A DNA stretch of 64,000 bases. Origin: Collimonas fungivorans (GTDB lineage: Bacteria; Pseudomonadota; Gammaproteobacteria; Burkholderiales; Burkholderiaceae_D). Shown piece by piece: positions 1 through 8,430 of the stretch. The number at the start of each line of letters is the position of its first letter. Positions within the stretch are counted from its first letter, which is position 1. The stretch is from the NCBI RefSeq assembly GCF_001584145.1, contig NZ_CP013232.1:4154001-4218000 (forward strand), in the 5' to 3' direction. A program made the position numbers and the translations under genes. The notes beneath the pieces are model-generated. The model was given only the letters and a program-made list of their open reading frames with translations, made no database searches and was not told the origin of the DNA.

Positions 1-915
1 ATCATCATGGAACGCGAAGAGAATGCCCTGCTGGCTGCCCGCAGCGGCAGTTTCTACCAGCGCTACCAGATTGCCATGGCGGTGGGCATGGCGATCAATA
101 TCATCGCCCTGCTGGTGCTAATCTTGTTTTACCAGCTGATCGCCCGCAGTTTTTTCAAAAGGCTGGCGGCAGAACGGGAACTGAAAGCCAGCAACGAACA
201 TCTTGAGGCGCGTGTCCTGGAGCGCACGGAGCAGCTATCGATATTGTCGCGGCATCTGATCAATGTGTCGGAACAGGAGAAGGCCAAGCTGGCGCGCGAG
301 TTGCATGATGAACTGGGTTCCAACCTGACCGTGCTTGCCATGGATATTTCGATGGTGACCGAAAAGCTGCGGCAAATCCAGCCGGAACTGGCTGAGCGCC
401 TGCAGCGCGCGAGCGCCACGATCAAGACCACCATCGGCCTGAAACGCCGCATCATAGAAAATTTGCGGCCCAGCATTCTGGACACCATGGGACTGGCGGC
501 TTCCTTGATGGAACAAGCCAGCGAATTTGAAAAATTCAGCAACTTGCGGGTTAATACCGATATCACCGAGGATTTTGACAAAATCGATCCGTCCATGGCG
601 ATTGCCTTGTTCCGCATTGCCCAGGAAGCCCTGACCAATGTCGCAAAATATGCGCAGGCGACGCAGGTCTGGATTTCGCTGCAGGCGGCAGACCAGGGCC
701 TGCGCCTGCGGATTGCCGATGACGGCATCGGCATTGCCGCGGAAGCGTTGAAAAAATCGAAAGCGCATGGCGTGATCGGCATGCGTGAACGGATGCTGCT
801 GCTGGGTGGCAACCTGACGGTGGCCCCTGCCGCAAACGGCAGGGGCACCGTGGTCGATGCCCATCTCCCGCTCAACCGGCCGGCGACGCAAGCCGACGCC
901 CCGGCCGCCGGATAA
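1..915 (+). CDS. Sensor histidine kinase (NarL/DegS type), 5' end cut by window edge
   Basis: The frame is open from the first base, so the true start lies upstream; the first ATG inside is at position 7. Numbering from there, residues 1-20 resemble the end of a CHASE3-type periplasmic sensor, a membrane helix spans about 24-48, and a linker leads to a HisKA_3 dimerisation domain with the phosphoacceptor in A-R-E-L-H-D-E-L-G (His about 100). A HATPase domain follows with a D-D-G-I-G-I motif near residue 238 and a G-M-R-E-R-M box. Such kinases phosphorylate LuxR/NarL response regulators. The partner regulator is not in the window, and the next gene is on the other strand. The family call is firm; the signal sensed is unknown. 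Confidence 0.88.
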   Translation: MIMEREENALLAARSGSFYQRYQIAMAVGMAINIIALLVLILFYQLIARSFFKRLAAERELKASNEHLEARVLERTEQLSILSRHLINVSEQEKAKLARELHDELGSNLTVLAMDISMVTEKLRQIQPELAERLQRASATIKTTIGLKRRIIENLRPSILDTMGLAASLMEQASEFEKFSNLRVNTDITEDFDKIDPSMAIALFRIAQEALTNVAKYAQATQVWISLQAADQGLRLRIADDGIGIAAEALKKSKAHGVIGMRERMLLLGGNLTVAPAANGRGTVVDAHLPLNRPATQADAPAAG

Positions 916-929
916 GAACGGGAAAAACC

Positions 930-1079
930 CTACATGGGCTTTTGCCCGTTGATAATCCGCAGAAGCACCATGATGATGGCGACCACCAGCAAAATATGGA
1001 TGAAGCCGCCGATTGTATAAGACGTGACCAGGCCAATCAGCCACAAGATGACAAGTACTACAGCGATGGTATATAGCAT
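930..1079 (-). CDS. Small two-helix membrane protein (lmo0937/DUF5670-like)
   Basis: This 49-residue protein starts MLYTIAVVLVILWL and consists of two hydrophobic segments (about 3-18 and 24-42) joined by a short T-S-Y-T-I-G-G-F turn, ending in a polar N-G-Q-K-P-M tail. Length, the W-L-I-G-L segment and the glycine turn match the small stress-associated lmo0937-like family. The frame stays open upstream, but the ATG at 1079 is preceded by a GGGGG ribosome-binding stretch about six bases away and gives the family length. The function is unknown. Confidence 0.72.
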   Translation of the reverse strand: MLYTIAVVLVILWLIGLVTSYTIGGFIHILLVVAIIMVLLRIINGQKPM

Positions 1080-1330
1080 GGCTGCCCCCGTTATTGTCCC
1101 ACCAGGATTACCTTGTCCGCCACGGTCGGCAGACAAGGGCAACGGCCTGCTGCGAGGACAGTGCTGCCTGTACCTCGTTGCGCAGGAGTCCGTGAACAAA
1201 TCGTAATACCGGAAGAGCAGGACAGATATCGGAGCAATGCTGATATCTGTGTAGGAAAAAATGAAGCAACTTGCCGGGTTGCCACAGCGGCCGGCTGTCT
1301 GTGCCACCGGCCGCTGTGATGTGGATGCCG

Positions 1331-3511
1331 TCAGTCGGCTGACGGTTCAGGTGGATTGCCAGCCACCGGAGCCGGCGCCAGGTGCATGTCCAGCACCTTG
1401 GTCAGAAAACCCCAGCGGTCAGCGACTTCCTCAATCTGCTTCGAGGTCGGCTTGCCGGCGCCATGGCCGGCCTTGGTGTCGATGCGTATCAGCACCGGCG
1501 CCGCGCCCGCCTGGTCGGCCTGCTCGGTGGCGGCAAACTTGAAGCTGTGCGCCGGCACCACCCGGTCATCGTGATCGGCGGTGGTCACCAGCGTGGCCGG
1601 ATAACAGGTGCCCGGCTTCAGGTTGTGCAGCGGCGAGTAGGCATACAAGGCCTTGAACTCGTCAGCGTTATCGGAAGAACCGTAGTCCGAAGTCCAGCCC
1701 CAGCCGATGGTGAATTTATGGAAGCGCAGCATGTCCATCACGCCGACTGCCGGGATCGCCGCGGCAAACAGATCCGGCCGTTGCACCATGGTGGCGCCGA
1801 CCAGCAGGCCGCCGTTGCTGCCGCCGCCGATCGCCAGCTTCTGCGGCGAGGTATATTTATTGGCGATCAGCCACTGCGCCGCGCCGATGAAATCGTCGAA
1901 CACGTTTTGCTTCTGCAGCTTGGTGCCGGCTTCATGCCAGGCCTTGCCGTACTCGCCGCCGCCACGCAGGTTAGGCAAGGCGTACACGCCGCCCATTTCC
2001 ATCCATGCCAGGTTGGGCACCGAGAACGCCGGCGTCAGCGAAATGTTGAAACCGCCGTAACCGTACAGGTAAGTCGGGTTGCTGCCATCCAGCTTCAAGC
2101 CTTTTTTGGAGACGATAAACATCGGCACACGGGTGCCATCCTTGCTGCTGTAGAAAACCTGGCGCGTTTCGAAAGCACCCGGATCAAAATCGACCTTCGG
2201 CTGCCGGTACAAGCTGCTCTTGCCGCTGGTCACGTCATACCGGTAAATGGCGGCAGGCGTGGTAAAGCTGGTAAACGAATAGAAGGTTTCCTTGTCGTGG
2301 CGCTTGCCGCCGAAACCGCTGGCAGAACCTATCCCAGGCAGGTCGACCTCGCGCACCGGCTTGCCGTCCAGCGTGAATACCTTGACCTGGCTGCGCGCAT
2401 CTTTCAGGTAATCCAGCAGCAGGCGCTGGCCGACCACGTTCGCGCCTTGCAAGGTTTGCTCAGCCTCGGGCACGATCACCTGCCATTTTCCGGCTTCGGG
2501 ATGGCGCGTGTCGATTGCGATAATCCGGCCCTTGGGTGCATCTTTGTTGGAATTGAACAGGAACACCGGGCCATCGTTGTCGATGAAATCGTAAGAAGCA
2601 TCAAAATCGTCGAGCAGCGGCAGCATTTTTGCATCTTTCTTGCGCAGGTCCTTGTAGTACACGCGATTCTTTTGTTCGGTGCCTTGCGAAATGCTGACGA
2701 TCAGGTACTTGCCGTCGTCGGTGACGTGGCCGGCGAAACCCCATTCCTTCTGGTCCGGCCTGTCGTAGACCAGGACATCGTTATCCTGGGAAGTGCCGAG
2801 CTTATGGAAATACAGTTTTTGGAAATAATTGACGTCGGCCAGCTTGGTGGCTTCTTTCGGTGCGTCGTAACGGCTATAGAAAAAACCGGAGCTGTCGTGG
2901 GCCCAGGATGCGCCCGAAAATTTTACCCACTGCAAATGGTCGGCAGTGTCCTTGCCGCTTTCGATATCGCGCACTTTCCACTCGTTCCAGTCGGAACCCG
3001 AAGCGGCCGTGCCATAGGCCAGGTATTTACCGTTCGGACTGACCGCAATCCCTGCCAGCGCCACCGTGCCGTCGGTCGCCAGCTTGTTCGGATCGAGCAG
3101 CAAACGCGGCTCATCATCGAGTTGCTTGACGGTGTATAGCACCGCCTGGTTTTGCAGGCCGTCGTTACGGTTGAAAAAATAGCGCCCGCCTTCCTTGAAG
3201 GGCACGCTGAAGCGCTCGAAATTCCACAGCTTGGTAAGCCGCTCGCGAATCGCTGTGCGCGCCGGGATTTTTTCGAGGAAGCCCTGCGTCAGTGCATTTT
3301 GCGCCTCTATCCACGCCTTGGTATCGTCGCTGTTGCCGTTTTCCAGCCAGCGGTAAGGGTCGGCTACCTTGATGCCGTGATAATCGTCTACCTGGTCGGT
3401 TTTTTTGCTGACCGGATAAGTCAGGGTCTGGCCGCCCGCAGGGCATTGCTGGGCGATGCCGTTGCCGCTGGCGAGGACGACAGATAGAGCTAGTGAGTAT
3501 TTTAGGTGCAT
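1331..3511 (-). CDS. Prolyl oligopeptidase (S9A), exported
   Basis: A 726-residue serine peptidase. An N-terminal signal peptide (about residues 1-20) is followed by the conserved Y-H-G-I-K-V-A-D-P-Y-R-W-L-E start of the S9A fold, a seven-bladed propeller (about 80-430) and a C-terminal alpha/beta hydrolase domain. The nucleophile sits in G-G-G-S-N-G-G (Ser about 565), the acid in D-H-D-D-R-V (about 650) and the histidine in G-H-G-A-G-K (about 682). These enzymes cut short peptides after proline. The signal sequence places it in the periplasm. It stands beside a peptide uptake island, which suggests it trims imported peptides. The length is normal for the family. Confidence 0.93.
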   Translation of the reverse strand: MHLKYSLALSVVLASGNGIAQQCPAGGQTLTYPVSKKTDQVDDYHGIKVADPYRWLENGNSDDTKAWIEAQNALTQGFLEKIPARTAIRERLTKLWNFERFSVPFKEGGRYFFNRNDGLQNQAVLYTVKQLDDEPRLLLDPNKLATDGTVALAGIAVSPNGKYLAYGTAASGSDWNEWKVRDIESGKDTADHLQWVKFSGASWAHDSSGFFYSRYDAPKEATKLADVNYFQKLYFHKLGTSQDNDVLVYDRPDQKEWGFAGHVTDDGKYLIVSISQGTEQKNRVYYKDLRKKDAKMLPLLDDFDASYDFIDNDGPVFLFNSNKDAPKGRIIAIDTRHPEAGKWQVIVPEAEQTLQGANVVGQRLLLDYLKDARSQVKVFTLDGKPVREVDLPGIGSASGFGGKRHDKETFYSFTSFTTPAAIYRYDVTSGKSSLYRQPKVDFDPGAFETRQVFYSSKDGTRVPMFIVSKKGLKLDGSNPTYLYGYGGFNISLTPAFSVPNLAWMEMGGVYALPNLRGGGEYGKAWHEAGTKLQKQNVFDDFIGAAQWLIANKYTSPQKLAIGGGSNGGLLVGATMVQRPDLFAAAIPAVGVMDMLRFHKFTIGWGWTSDYGSSDNADEFKALYAYSPLHNLKPGTCYPATLVTTADHDDRVVPAHSFKFAATEQADQAGAAPVLIRIDTKAGHGAGKPTSKQIEEVADRWGFLTKVLDMHLAPAPVAGNPPEPSAD

Positions 3512-3767
3512 GTTTTGTCCGTTGTGATTTGGATGAAATCAGATGAGCAAAGCTGGTGAGATGCGCCGCTGGCTGGTGGCTGCGGCGCAAGCCGCATACA
3601 TTAGCATCGATTGCAGGCGATGCCTATCGGTGATAGTTGCCTTTCCGAAAGCAAATATGCTATCGTGCATTTCTAAAATGTAACGCCATGTAGCACGCAG
3701 CCATCTGCGCGAGCGTGCCACGATTCGGGGTTACGAATTCCAATTTCCAGAGACAAAGAAACCAGCC

Positions 3768-3986
3768 ATGAAAACACTATTTGCTTGCGCATTTATCCTG
3801 CCCGTTCTGTCTGCATGCGCAATCGACGCCGCCGACCAGAGCGTCGCCGACAACCAGGAAAACGTCTACACCACCGGCAGCAACCTGCCATCCAGACAAA
3901 CCAAGAAGTCCAATATACAGACGCTTTCGCCCGAGCAAGCCAAGGACATGATTCCACCGGTAGCGCCTAGAGGTCCCAAGGGCTAA
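3768..3986 (+). CDS. Small putative lipoprotein, hypothetical
   Basis: A 72-residue protein begins with a short positively charged, hydrophobic leader ending in L-S-A-C, a good lipobox, so the mature chain would be lipid-anchored at Cys17. The rest is polar and low in complexity, with no recognised domain. It is flanked by genes on the opposite strand and ends just before a strong bidirectional terminator. No clear Shine-Dalgarno sequence precedes the ATG. The function cannot be assigned. Confidence 0.6.
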   Translation: MKTLFACAFILPVLSACAIDAADQSVADNQENVYTTGSNLPSRQTKKSNIQTLSPEQAKDMIPPVAPRGPKG

Positions 3987-4040
3987 AAGCGCCAGCCTGA
4001 GTCCCCGATGGAGGAAGCCTGTCATGGCTTTCTCCATAAA

Positions 4041-4082
4041 AAAACAGAGTCGCTGCGATCACTCGCAAACGACTCTGTTTTT
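4041..4082. terminator. Bidirectional intrinsic terminator
   Basis: A 12 bp perfect stem (AAAACAGAGTCG at 4041-4052 with its complement at 4070-4081) encloses a 17-base loop. A-runs and T-runs flank it on both sides, so it can end transcription both of the small lipoprotein gene and of the convergent TPR gene. Confidence 0.85.
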
Positions 4083-4104
4083 CATCGCCCGATCCTGTTC
4101 CGGA

Positions 4105-5382
4105 TCAATTGAGCGGATGGTTCACTTGCACGATCCACAGCCGCGCCAGGTCGGCTGTGCCGTCAGTGCCTTGCACCGACTTGAACGCCTGGATCGCCTT
4201 GTCTTTCTGCCCGGCCAGCTGGTAAGCAATGCCCAGGTGCAGCTTGGCGTCCTCAGGACGCTTGAGGCCCCCCTTCTTCAGGCCGTTCTCCATCAGCCCC
4301 AGGCCTTTGTCAAACTGGCCGGCGGTGACCAGCGCATAACCAAGGTTGAGCTGGCCGGTGCCTTCCTTGCTGGCGTTGACAGAAGCTTCAGTTTGCGCCA
4401 GTGTCCTCTGATCGTCGGCCATTCCTTTGCTGGCCTGGTCGCGCAGGCGCTTTTGCTTGGCGGCGTCAGGGCCGCTGCCCAGCACGCCTGACTGAAAACC
4501 CTGGTCCAGCGTTTTCTTGGCTTCCGCCGGGAATCCCCCCAGCAACGCCAGTTGCGCTACATCGGTAAATTCGGCGCTGGTCTGCAACTGCGCTGTCGCG
4601 GCTTTCAAGCGATACAGGTCGAGCGTCAGATGGTCGGAGAAGCCCGGCTTGGACTGAATGCGGCTGAGTATATCGAGCCAGTATTCCTTCTTCGGATAAT
4701 AGGTGTTGAGTTTTTCCAGCGAACTCAGGTATGCCTGTTTGTCGTTGCTCTTGAGTGCGCAACTGACCAGCAATTTCAAGTTTATCTCGCTCGGCGTGCG
4801 ACCGGCGCTTTCATCCGCGGCGATATCTTTCTGCAGCTCGGTGGTAGCGCGCGGAATGTCATTGCTCAGATAGTAAGACTGGATCAGCAGGGTGCGGGTT
4901 TGCGGATCATTGCCGTTTTCCTTGAGCGAACGCGATAGCCACTCGATGGCTTTAGGATATTTTTCCGCATCGTAGTACAAGCTGCCCAGCGCCTGCACGA
5001 TCTTGGCCTGCTCCGCCGGCGCCAGGCGTCCCGACGCGATCACGGCTTCAAACGATTTGCCTGCCAGGTCTGTATCCCCGGCGCGCGCCGCGGCGGCGCC
5101 GCGCAGGCGATCGATGGCATAGACTTCATATGGCGTCTTGTCGGCGACCGCATCGGTTTCGGCGATCTTGGCCAGTGCTTCCTTGAATTTTTCTTCCTTG
5201 AGCAGTGCCTGCGCTGCCTGCAGCGGTGTGCCGATTTCGGGACGCACGGTCTCTGCCTTGGCGCTGTCATCCGCGGCATAAGCCTGCGGAACCACGCCAG
5301 CCATGGGTAGCGCGGCGGTCAGGCCGACTGCCGCCAACAGCACGAAAATTGGTGCAAACCGTAGTTTTGGTAATTTGGACAT
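4105..5382 (-). CDS. Exported TPR-repeat protein of the TonB operon
   Basis: This 425-residue protein has a signal peptide of about 36 residues ending A-Y-A before A-D-D. The rest is helical with tetratricopeptide-like repeats (for example near residues 55-125, 150-185 and 345-410). I chose the ATG at 5382 because it begins the signal peptide and has a GAAAGAA ribosome-binding sequence; the frame is open 22 codons further upstream. It is the last gene of the tonB-exbB-exbD-exbD cluster, though a terminator separates it from exbD. TPR proteins usually mediate protein contacts, so a periplasmic accessory role in the TonB system is plausible but unproven. Confidence 0.8.
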   Translation of the reverse strand: MSKLPKLRFAPIFVLLAAVGLTAALPMAGVVPQAYAADDSAKAETVRPEIGTPLQAAQALLKEEKFKEALAKIAETDAVADKTPYEVYAIDRLRGAAAARAGDTDLAGKSFEAVIASGRLAPAEQAKIVQALGSLYYDAEKYPKAIEWLSRSLKENGNDPQTRTLLIQSYYLSNDIPRATTELQKDIAADESAGRTPSEINLKLLVSCALKSNDKQAYLSSLEKLNTYYPKKEYWLDILSRIQSKPGFSDHLTLDLYRLKAATAQLQTSAEFTDVAQLALLGGFPAEAKKTLDQGFQSGVLGSGPDAAKQKRLRDQASKGMADDQRTLAQTEASVNASKEGTGQLNLGYALVTAGQFDKGLGLMENGLKKGGLKRPEDAKLHLGIAYQLAGQKDKAIQAFKSVQGTDGTADLARLWIVQVNHPLN

Positions 5383-5395
5383 AGCGATTCTTTCA

Positions 5396-5440
5396 ATCGA
5401 AAAAACGAAAATAGGCAGGGATATGACCCTGCCTATTTTC
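5396..5440 (-). terminator. Intrinsic terminator behind the exb genes
   Basis: A 14 bp stem (GAAAATAGGCAGGG at 5407-5420, complement at 5427-5440) with a 6-base loop is followed on the minus strand by a T run. It ends the tonB-exbB-exbD-exbD transcript or attenuates entry into the TPR gene. Confidence 0.8.
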
Positions 5441-5465
5441 TGGTGCAAAAAACAAATGCTATTGA

Positions 5466-5900
5466 TTACTCCATGAACTGCTCATTGCCGACGATGCCGA
5501 TCTTGGTGACGCCCAGCCGCTGCGCCGACGCCATCACGGCAGCCACCGACTTGTACTCCACCAGCTTGTTCGGCCGCAGGTGCACTTCATCGATATTGCC
5601 GCCGGCAACCACCGTTTTCAGGCGATCTTCCAGTTCCGCGCGGTTCGCCATCGGCGTACCGTTCCACATCACTGTGCCGGTCGGATCGATATCCACCGTG
5701 TCGACCACCGGCAAAGCCAGTGGCGGCGGCGGATTACCGGTCGGCATGTTCAGCTTGATCGCATGATTCTGGATCGGAATCGTGATGATCAGCATGATGA
5801 TCAGCACCAGCATGACGTCGATCAGCGGCGTCATGTTCATTTCCATCATCGGTTCCGGATCGTTGGCGTTGCCGCCGGAAGAACCTACATTCATACCCAT
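5466..5900 (-). CDS. exbD: Biopolymer transport protein ExbD (second copy)
   Basis: A 144-residue ExbD/TolR protein. A polar cytoplasmic N-terminus is followed by one membrane helix (about 22-42) beginning N-M-T-P-L-I-D-V, whose Asp28 matches the proton-carrying aspartate of ExbD. A periplasmic domain of about 100 residues follows. ExbB-ExbD uses the proton gradient to energise TonB. It lies 103 bp after the first exbD. That gap holds a REP-like palindrome. Double exbD arrangements are known in Xanthomonas-type TonB loci. Confidence 0.93.
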   Translation of the reverse strand: MGMNVGSSGGNANDPEPMMEMNMTPLIDVMLVLIIMLIITIPIQNHAIKLNMPTGNPPPPLALPVVDTVDIDPTGTVMWNGTPMANRAELEDRLKTVVAGGNIDEVHLRPNKLVEYKSVAAVMASAQRLGVTKIGIVGNEQFME

Positions 5901-5939
5901 TCAAATACTCCTAATGTTTCGAACGTCCTGCCTAATCAG

Positions 5940-5990
5940 TTGGGGACAGAGTAATTCGTCGCCCTCCGGCGCCTCTTAAACTCTGTCCCG
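5940..5990. repeat. REP-like imperfect palindrome between the two exbD genes
   Basis: GGGACAGAGT at 5943-5952 is matched by its complement ACTCTGTCCC at 5980-5989. Between the arms is a smaller GC hairpin (CGCC/GGCG around 5960-5970). This bulged double-hairpin layout resembles repetitive extragenic palindromes mobilised by REP-associated tyrosine transposases. No transposase is nearby and I found no second copy in the window. Confidence 0.55.
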
Positions 5991-6003
5991 CAAATGGTAT
6001 GGC

Positions 6004-6432
6004 TTAATTCCGCGCAGGCGGTTCGGTAATAAAACCGATCTTGGCGATACCCGCCCGTTGCGCCGTCAGGATCACCTTGCCAATATATTCGTACTTGGTT
6101 TGCTGATCGCCGCGGATATGCAGTTCCGGTTGCGGCACGATGACCGCCACTTCCTTCAGCTTGGCCAGCAAGGTCGTGGTGTTCGGCACCAGTTGCTCGT
6201 TCCAGAACATGTCGCCTTGCTTATTGACCGCCAGGTTGATGTTCTCCGGCTTGGTTTTATAAGGTTCGTCGAATTCGTTCGGCAGCTTCACTGGAATCGT
6301 ATGCGTCACCACCGGAATCGTGATCAGGAAGATGATCAGCAAGACCAACATGACGTCGACCAGCGGCGTCGTGTTGATCGTGCCGATCACTTCGTCTTCA
6401 TCCCCATCGGGAGAGCCGAGTGACATCGCCAT
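6004..6432 (-). CDS. exbD: Biopolymer transport protein ExbD (first copy)
   Basis: A 142-residue ExbD/TolR protein with an acidic N-terminus, a single membrane helix (about 20-42) starting I-N-T-T-P-L-V-D-V with the conserved proton-pathway Asp26, and a periplasmic domain. It starts two bases after the exbB stop codon, so the two are translated together. It differs clearly from the downstream copy in the periplasmic part, which suggests a heteromeric ExbD complex or specialised roles. Confidence 0.94.
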   Translation of the reverse strand: MAMSLGSPDGDEDEVIGTINTTPLVDVMLVLLIIFLITIPVVTHTIPVKLPNEFDEPYKTKPENINLAVNKQGDMFWNEQLVPNTTTLLAKLKEVAVIVPQPELHIRGDQQTKYEYIGKVILTAQRAGIAKIGFITEPPARN

Positions 6433-6434
6433 GA

Positions 6435-7355
6435 TCAGCCAACCTTTTTATTGATATGGGCGACCTGGACCGCCGAGCTCGAGGACATCACGCCGCTCAG
6501 CAGGACCGAGTGCAGGTCGGCGCTGAACGAACGGATTTCTTCCATGGCGCTCTTGTTGCGGCGAACCAGCCAGTTGTAACCCAGAACCGCAGGCACAGCC
6601 ACTGCCAGACCGATCGCGGTCATGATCAGCGCTTCACCGACCGGACCGGCAACCTTGTCGATCGAGGCCTGGCCGGCGATACCGATCGCTGTCAGCGCAT
6701 GGTAAATACCCCAGACGGTACCGAACAGACCGACGAACGGTGCGGTCGAACCGACTGTTGCCAAAAATGCCAGGCCGTCTTGCAGGCGGCTTTGGACTTT
6801 TTCCACCGAACGCTGGATCGACATGGTGACCCAGGTGTTCAGGTCGATCTGTTCCAGCAAGGCGCCGTCATGGTGCTGGGTCGAGTTCACGCCGTTTTGG
6901 GCGATGAAACGGTAAGCGCTGTTTGGCTTGAGGCCGGAGACGCCTGCCTCAACGCTAGCGGCTTTCCAGAATGTCTTTTGTGCATTTTTTGCCTGGCCCA
7001 TCAGTTTCACCTGCTCGATCAGCTTGGTGATGATGATGTACCAGCTACCCATCGACATCAGCACCAGGATGATCAGGGTGCCGCGGGCGACGAAGTCGCC
7101 GCCTTTCCACAGGGCGTCCAGGCCGTATGGATTATCAACGGTTTCCTTGGCTGCCGGCTGTGGCGGCGGGGTTGGGGTATCTGCCAGCGATGCTGCTGCA
7201 GTGTCGGCCGCTTTCGGCGCATCCGCGGCTGCTGGAGCTGGAGCCGATGCTGCGGCTGGTGTTTGGGCGATTGCTGCCAGTGGCGCTGAGATCGTCGCGG
7301 CGGAGATCATCAGGGCGGTGACAAGGGCGGATAAGCGGTTACGAGTGATAGACAT
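6435..7355 (-). CDS. exbB: Biopolymer transport protein ExbB (MotA/TolQ/ExbB family)
   Basis: A 306-residue ExbB with a cleavable signal sequence (about 1-30), an Ala/Pro-rich periplasmic stretch, then three membrane segments (about 92-112, 200-222 and 240-262) with the typical G-T-V-W-G-I-Y-H-A-L signature. The N-terminal extension makes it longer than E. coli ExbB (244 aa) and is common in betaproteobacteria. It forms the proton-channel complex with the two ExbD proteins and powers TonB. It follows tonB on the same strand. Confidence 0.94.
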   Translation of the reverse strand: MSITRNRLSALVTALMISAATISAPLAAIAQTPAAASAPAPAAADAPKAADTAAASLADTPTPPPQPAAKETVDNPYGLDALWKGGDFVARGTLIILVLMSMGSWYIIITKLIEQVKLMGQAKNAQKTFWKAASVEAGVSGLKPNSAYRFIAQNGVNSTQHHDGALLEQIDLNTWVTMSIQRSVEKVQSRLQDGLAFLATVGSTAPFVGLFGTVWGIYHALTAIGIAGQASIDKVAGPVGEALIMTAIGLAVAVPAVLGYNWLVRRNKSAMEEIRSFSADLHSVLLSGVMSSSSAVQVAHINKKVG

Positions 7356-7423
7356 ACTAATACTCCAAATTTTATAAATTAGATTGCTAGGATAACGGAC
7401 AAGGTAGTGGTTCTACACTTTGA

Positions 7424-8077
7424 TTATTCCAGCTTCCAGACATACTGCATTGTTGTCGTAGACTGCACAGGTTTGCCGTCAGCCATGGCAGGGGTGAAAT
7501 GGCACAGGCTCCACGCTTTTACAGTGGCTCTGTCCAGATCCTTGAATCCGCTGCCTTTTTGAACTGTGGAATCGACCACGTTGCCGTCGGCTCCGATCGT
7601 CAGTTTGACAGTGACAGTACCCTCTTCTTCATTACGCAGCGAAGTCCGTGGATACTCCGGCTTTTCGCAGTTCCCAGCAATTTTTGCACTGGTATGCGAA
7701 GGCCCTGCCTCACCGGTGGTCGATGGCTGCGCTACCGAAGTAGGCAAGTCATTGGTCGGTGGTTTGACGTTTGTTACAGCTGCAATCACGTTATCTTGTG
7801 GCGGCGGCGTTACTTTTACCTCTGGTGGAGGTACGAAAGGCGGTGGTGGCGCAACCGATTTTGGCGGCGGCGGAACTACCTGTTTCGGTGGTGGTGGCGG
7901 CGGCGGCGGCTTGATCTCCTCGATGATCTTGGTTTCGACCGGTTGCTGGATGACCTCAACAACCTTACGGGCTAGCCCTGTCATCAATGCATAAACTAGA
8001 GCCACATGCAAAAGAACAACCACGCTGATGCCAACTATATTCTTGGAAGGGTTTCTCCCATCCTGCGTGAAATCCAT
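7424..8077 (-). CDS. tonB: Energy transducer TonB
   Basis: A 217-residue TonB. A short cytoplasmic N-terminus, a membrane anchor (about 12-35), and a proline-rich spacer with an eight-proline run and repeated P-P-P segments lead to a C-terminal TonB domain with Y-P-R-T-S-L-R-N-E-E-E-G-T-V. It spans the periplasm and passes ExbB-ExbD energy to outer-membrane receptors. The frame is open to 8107, but the ATG at 8077 has a strong GGAGG eight bases upstream and is the better start. The adjacent TonB-dependent receptor is the obvious client. Confidence 0.94.
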   Translation of the reverse strand: MDFTQDGRNPSKNIVGISVVVLLHVALVYALMTGLARKVVEVIQQPVETKIIEEIKPPPPPPPPKQVVPPPPKSVAPPPPFVPPPEVKVTPPPQDNVIAAVTNVKPPTNDLPTSVAQPSTTGEAGPSHTSAKIAGNCEKPEYPRTSLRNEEEGTVTVKLTIGADGNVVDSTVQKGSGFKDLDRATVKAWSLCHFTPAMADGKPVQSTTTMQYVWKLE

Positions 8078-8363
8078 GCCTCTTTCCTCCGATACTACAT
8101 TATTCAATTGCTAAAACCACATGCAATCTGATGAGTGAACTACTAGTCAATCTACGGTTACGCAAAAATTGTACCAATCAGTCAGCGCCTGCTTTGCAAA
8201 ATGATTCAGCACCGGGATAAACAATCATTCATTCTTTCATTGTTAATCCAACAAAAGAACATCTGGTCATTCTCCCCTAATTAGTGCGCATCTGTAAATA
8301 CTACATCAATGCCTTATAAAACAGCAGAAAGATCGCTCTCAGCTTACCGATTCGGAAAAGCCA
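8078..8363. promoter_or_regulatory. AT-rich region upstream of tonB
   Basis: About 290 bp without a convincing gene between tonB and the terminator of the receptor gene, both on the minus strand. It should hold the tonB promoter, but I cannot pick out clear -10/-35 boxes. I saw no good match to a Fur box, which gives no support for iron control of this TonB system. Confidence 0.45.
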
Positions 8364-8393
8364 AAACCACCTGGAAAACTTCCCAGGTGGTTT
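8354..8393 (-). terminator. Intrinsic terminator of the TonB-dependent receptor gene
   Basis: An 11 bp stem (AAACCACCTGG at 8364-8374 with its complement at 8383-8393) and an 8-base loop follow the receptor stop codon on the minus strand. The downstream tail contains two short T runs. Confidence 0.75.
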
Positions 8394-8430
8394 GCTTGCG
8401 AAAAGAACTTAAGCCAATCGGTTCCTGCGA

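Noticed and set aside
1382..3139. A 585-codon open frame antisense to the prolyl oligopeptidase
   Set aside because: Its translation shows no domain, and the opposite strand encodes an intact catalytic triad in family order.
7860..7910. Simple proline-coding repeat as a microsatellite
   Set aside because: It is the normal proline-rich spacer of TonB.
8078..8363. Possible Fur box upstream of tonB
   Set aside because: Short ATTCATT-like runs exist, but none forms the needed symmetrical 19-base pattern.
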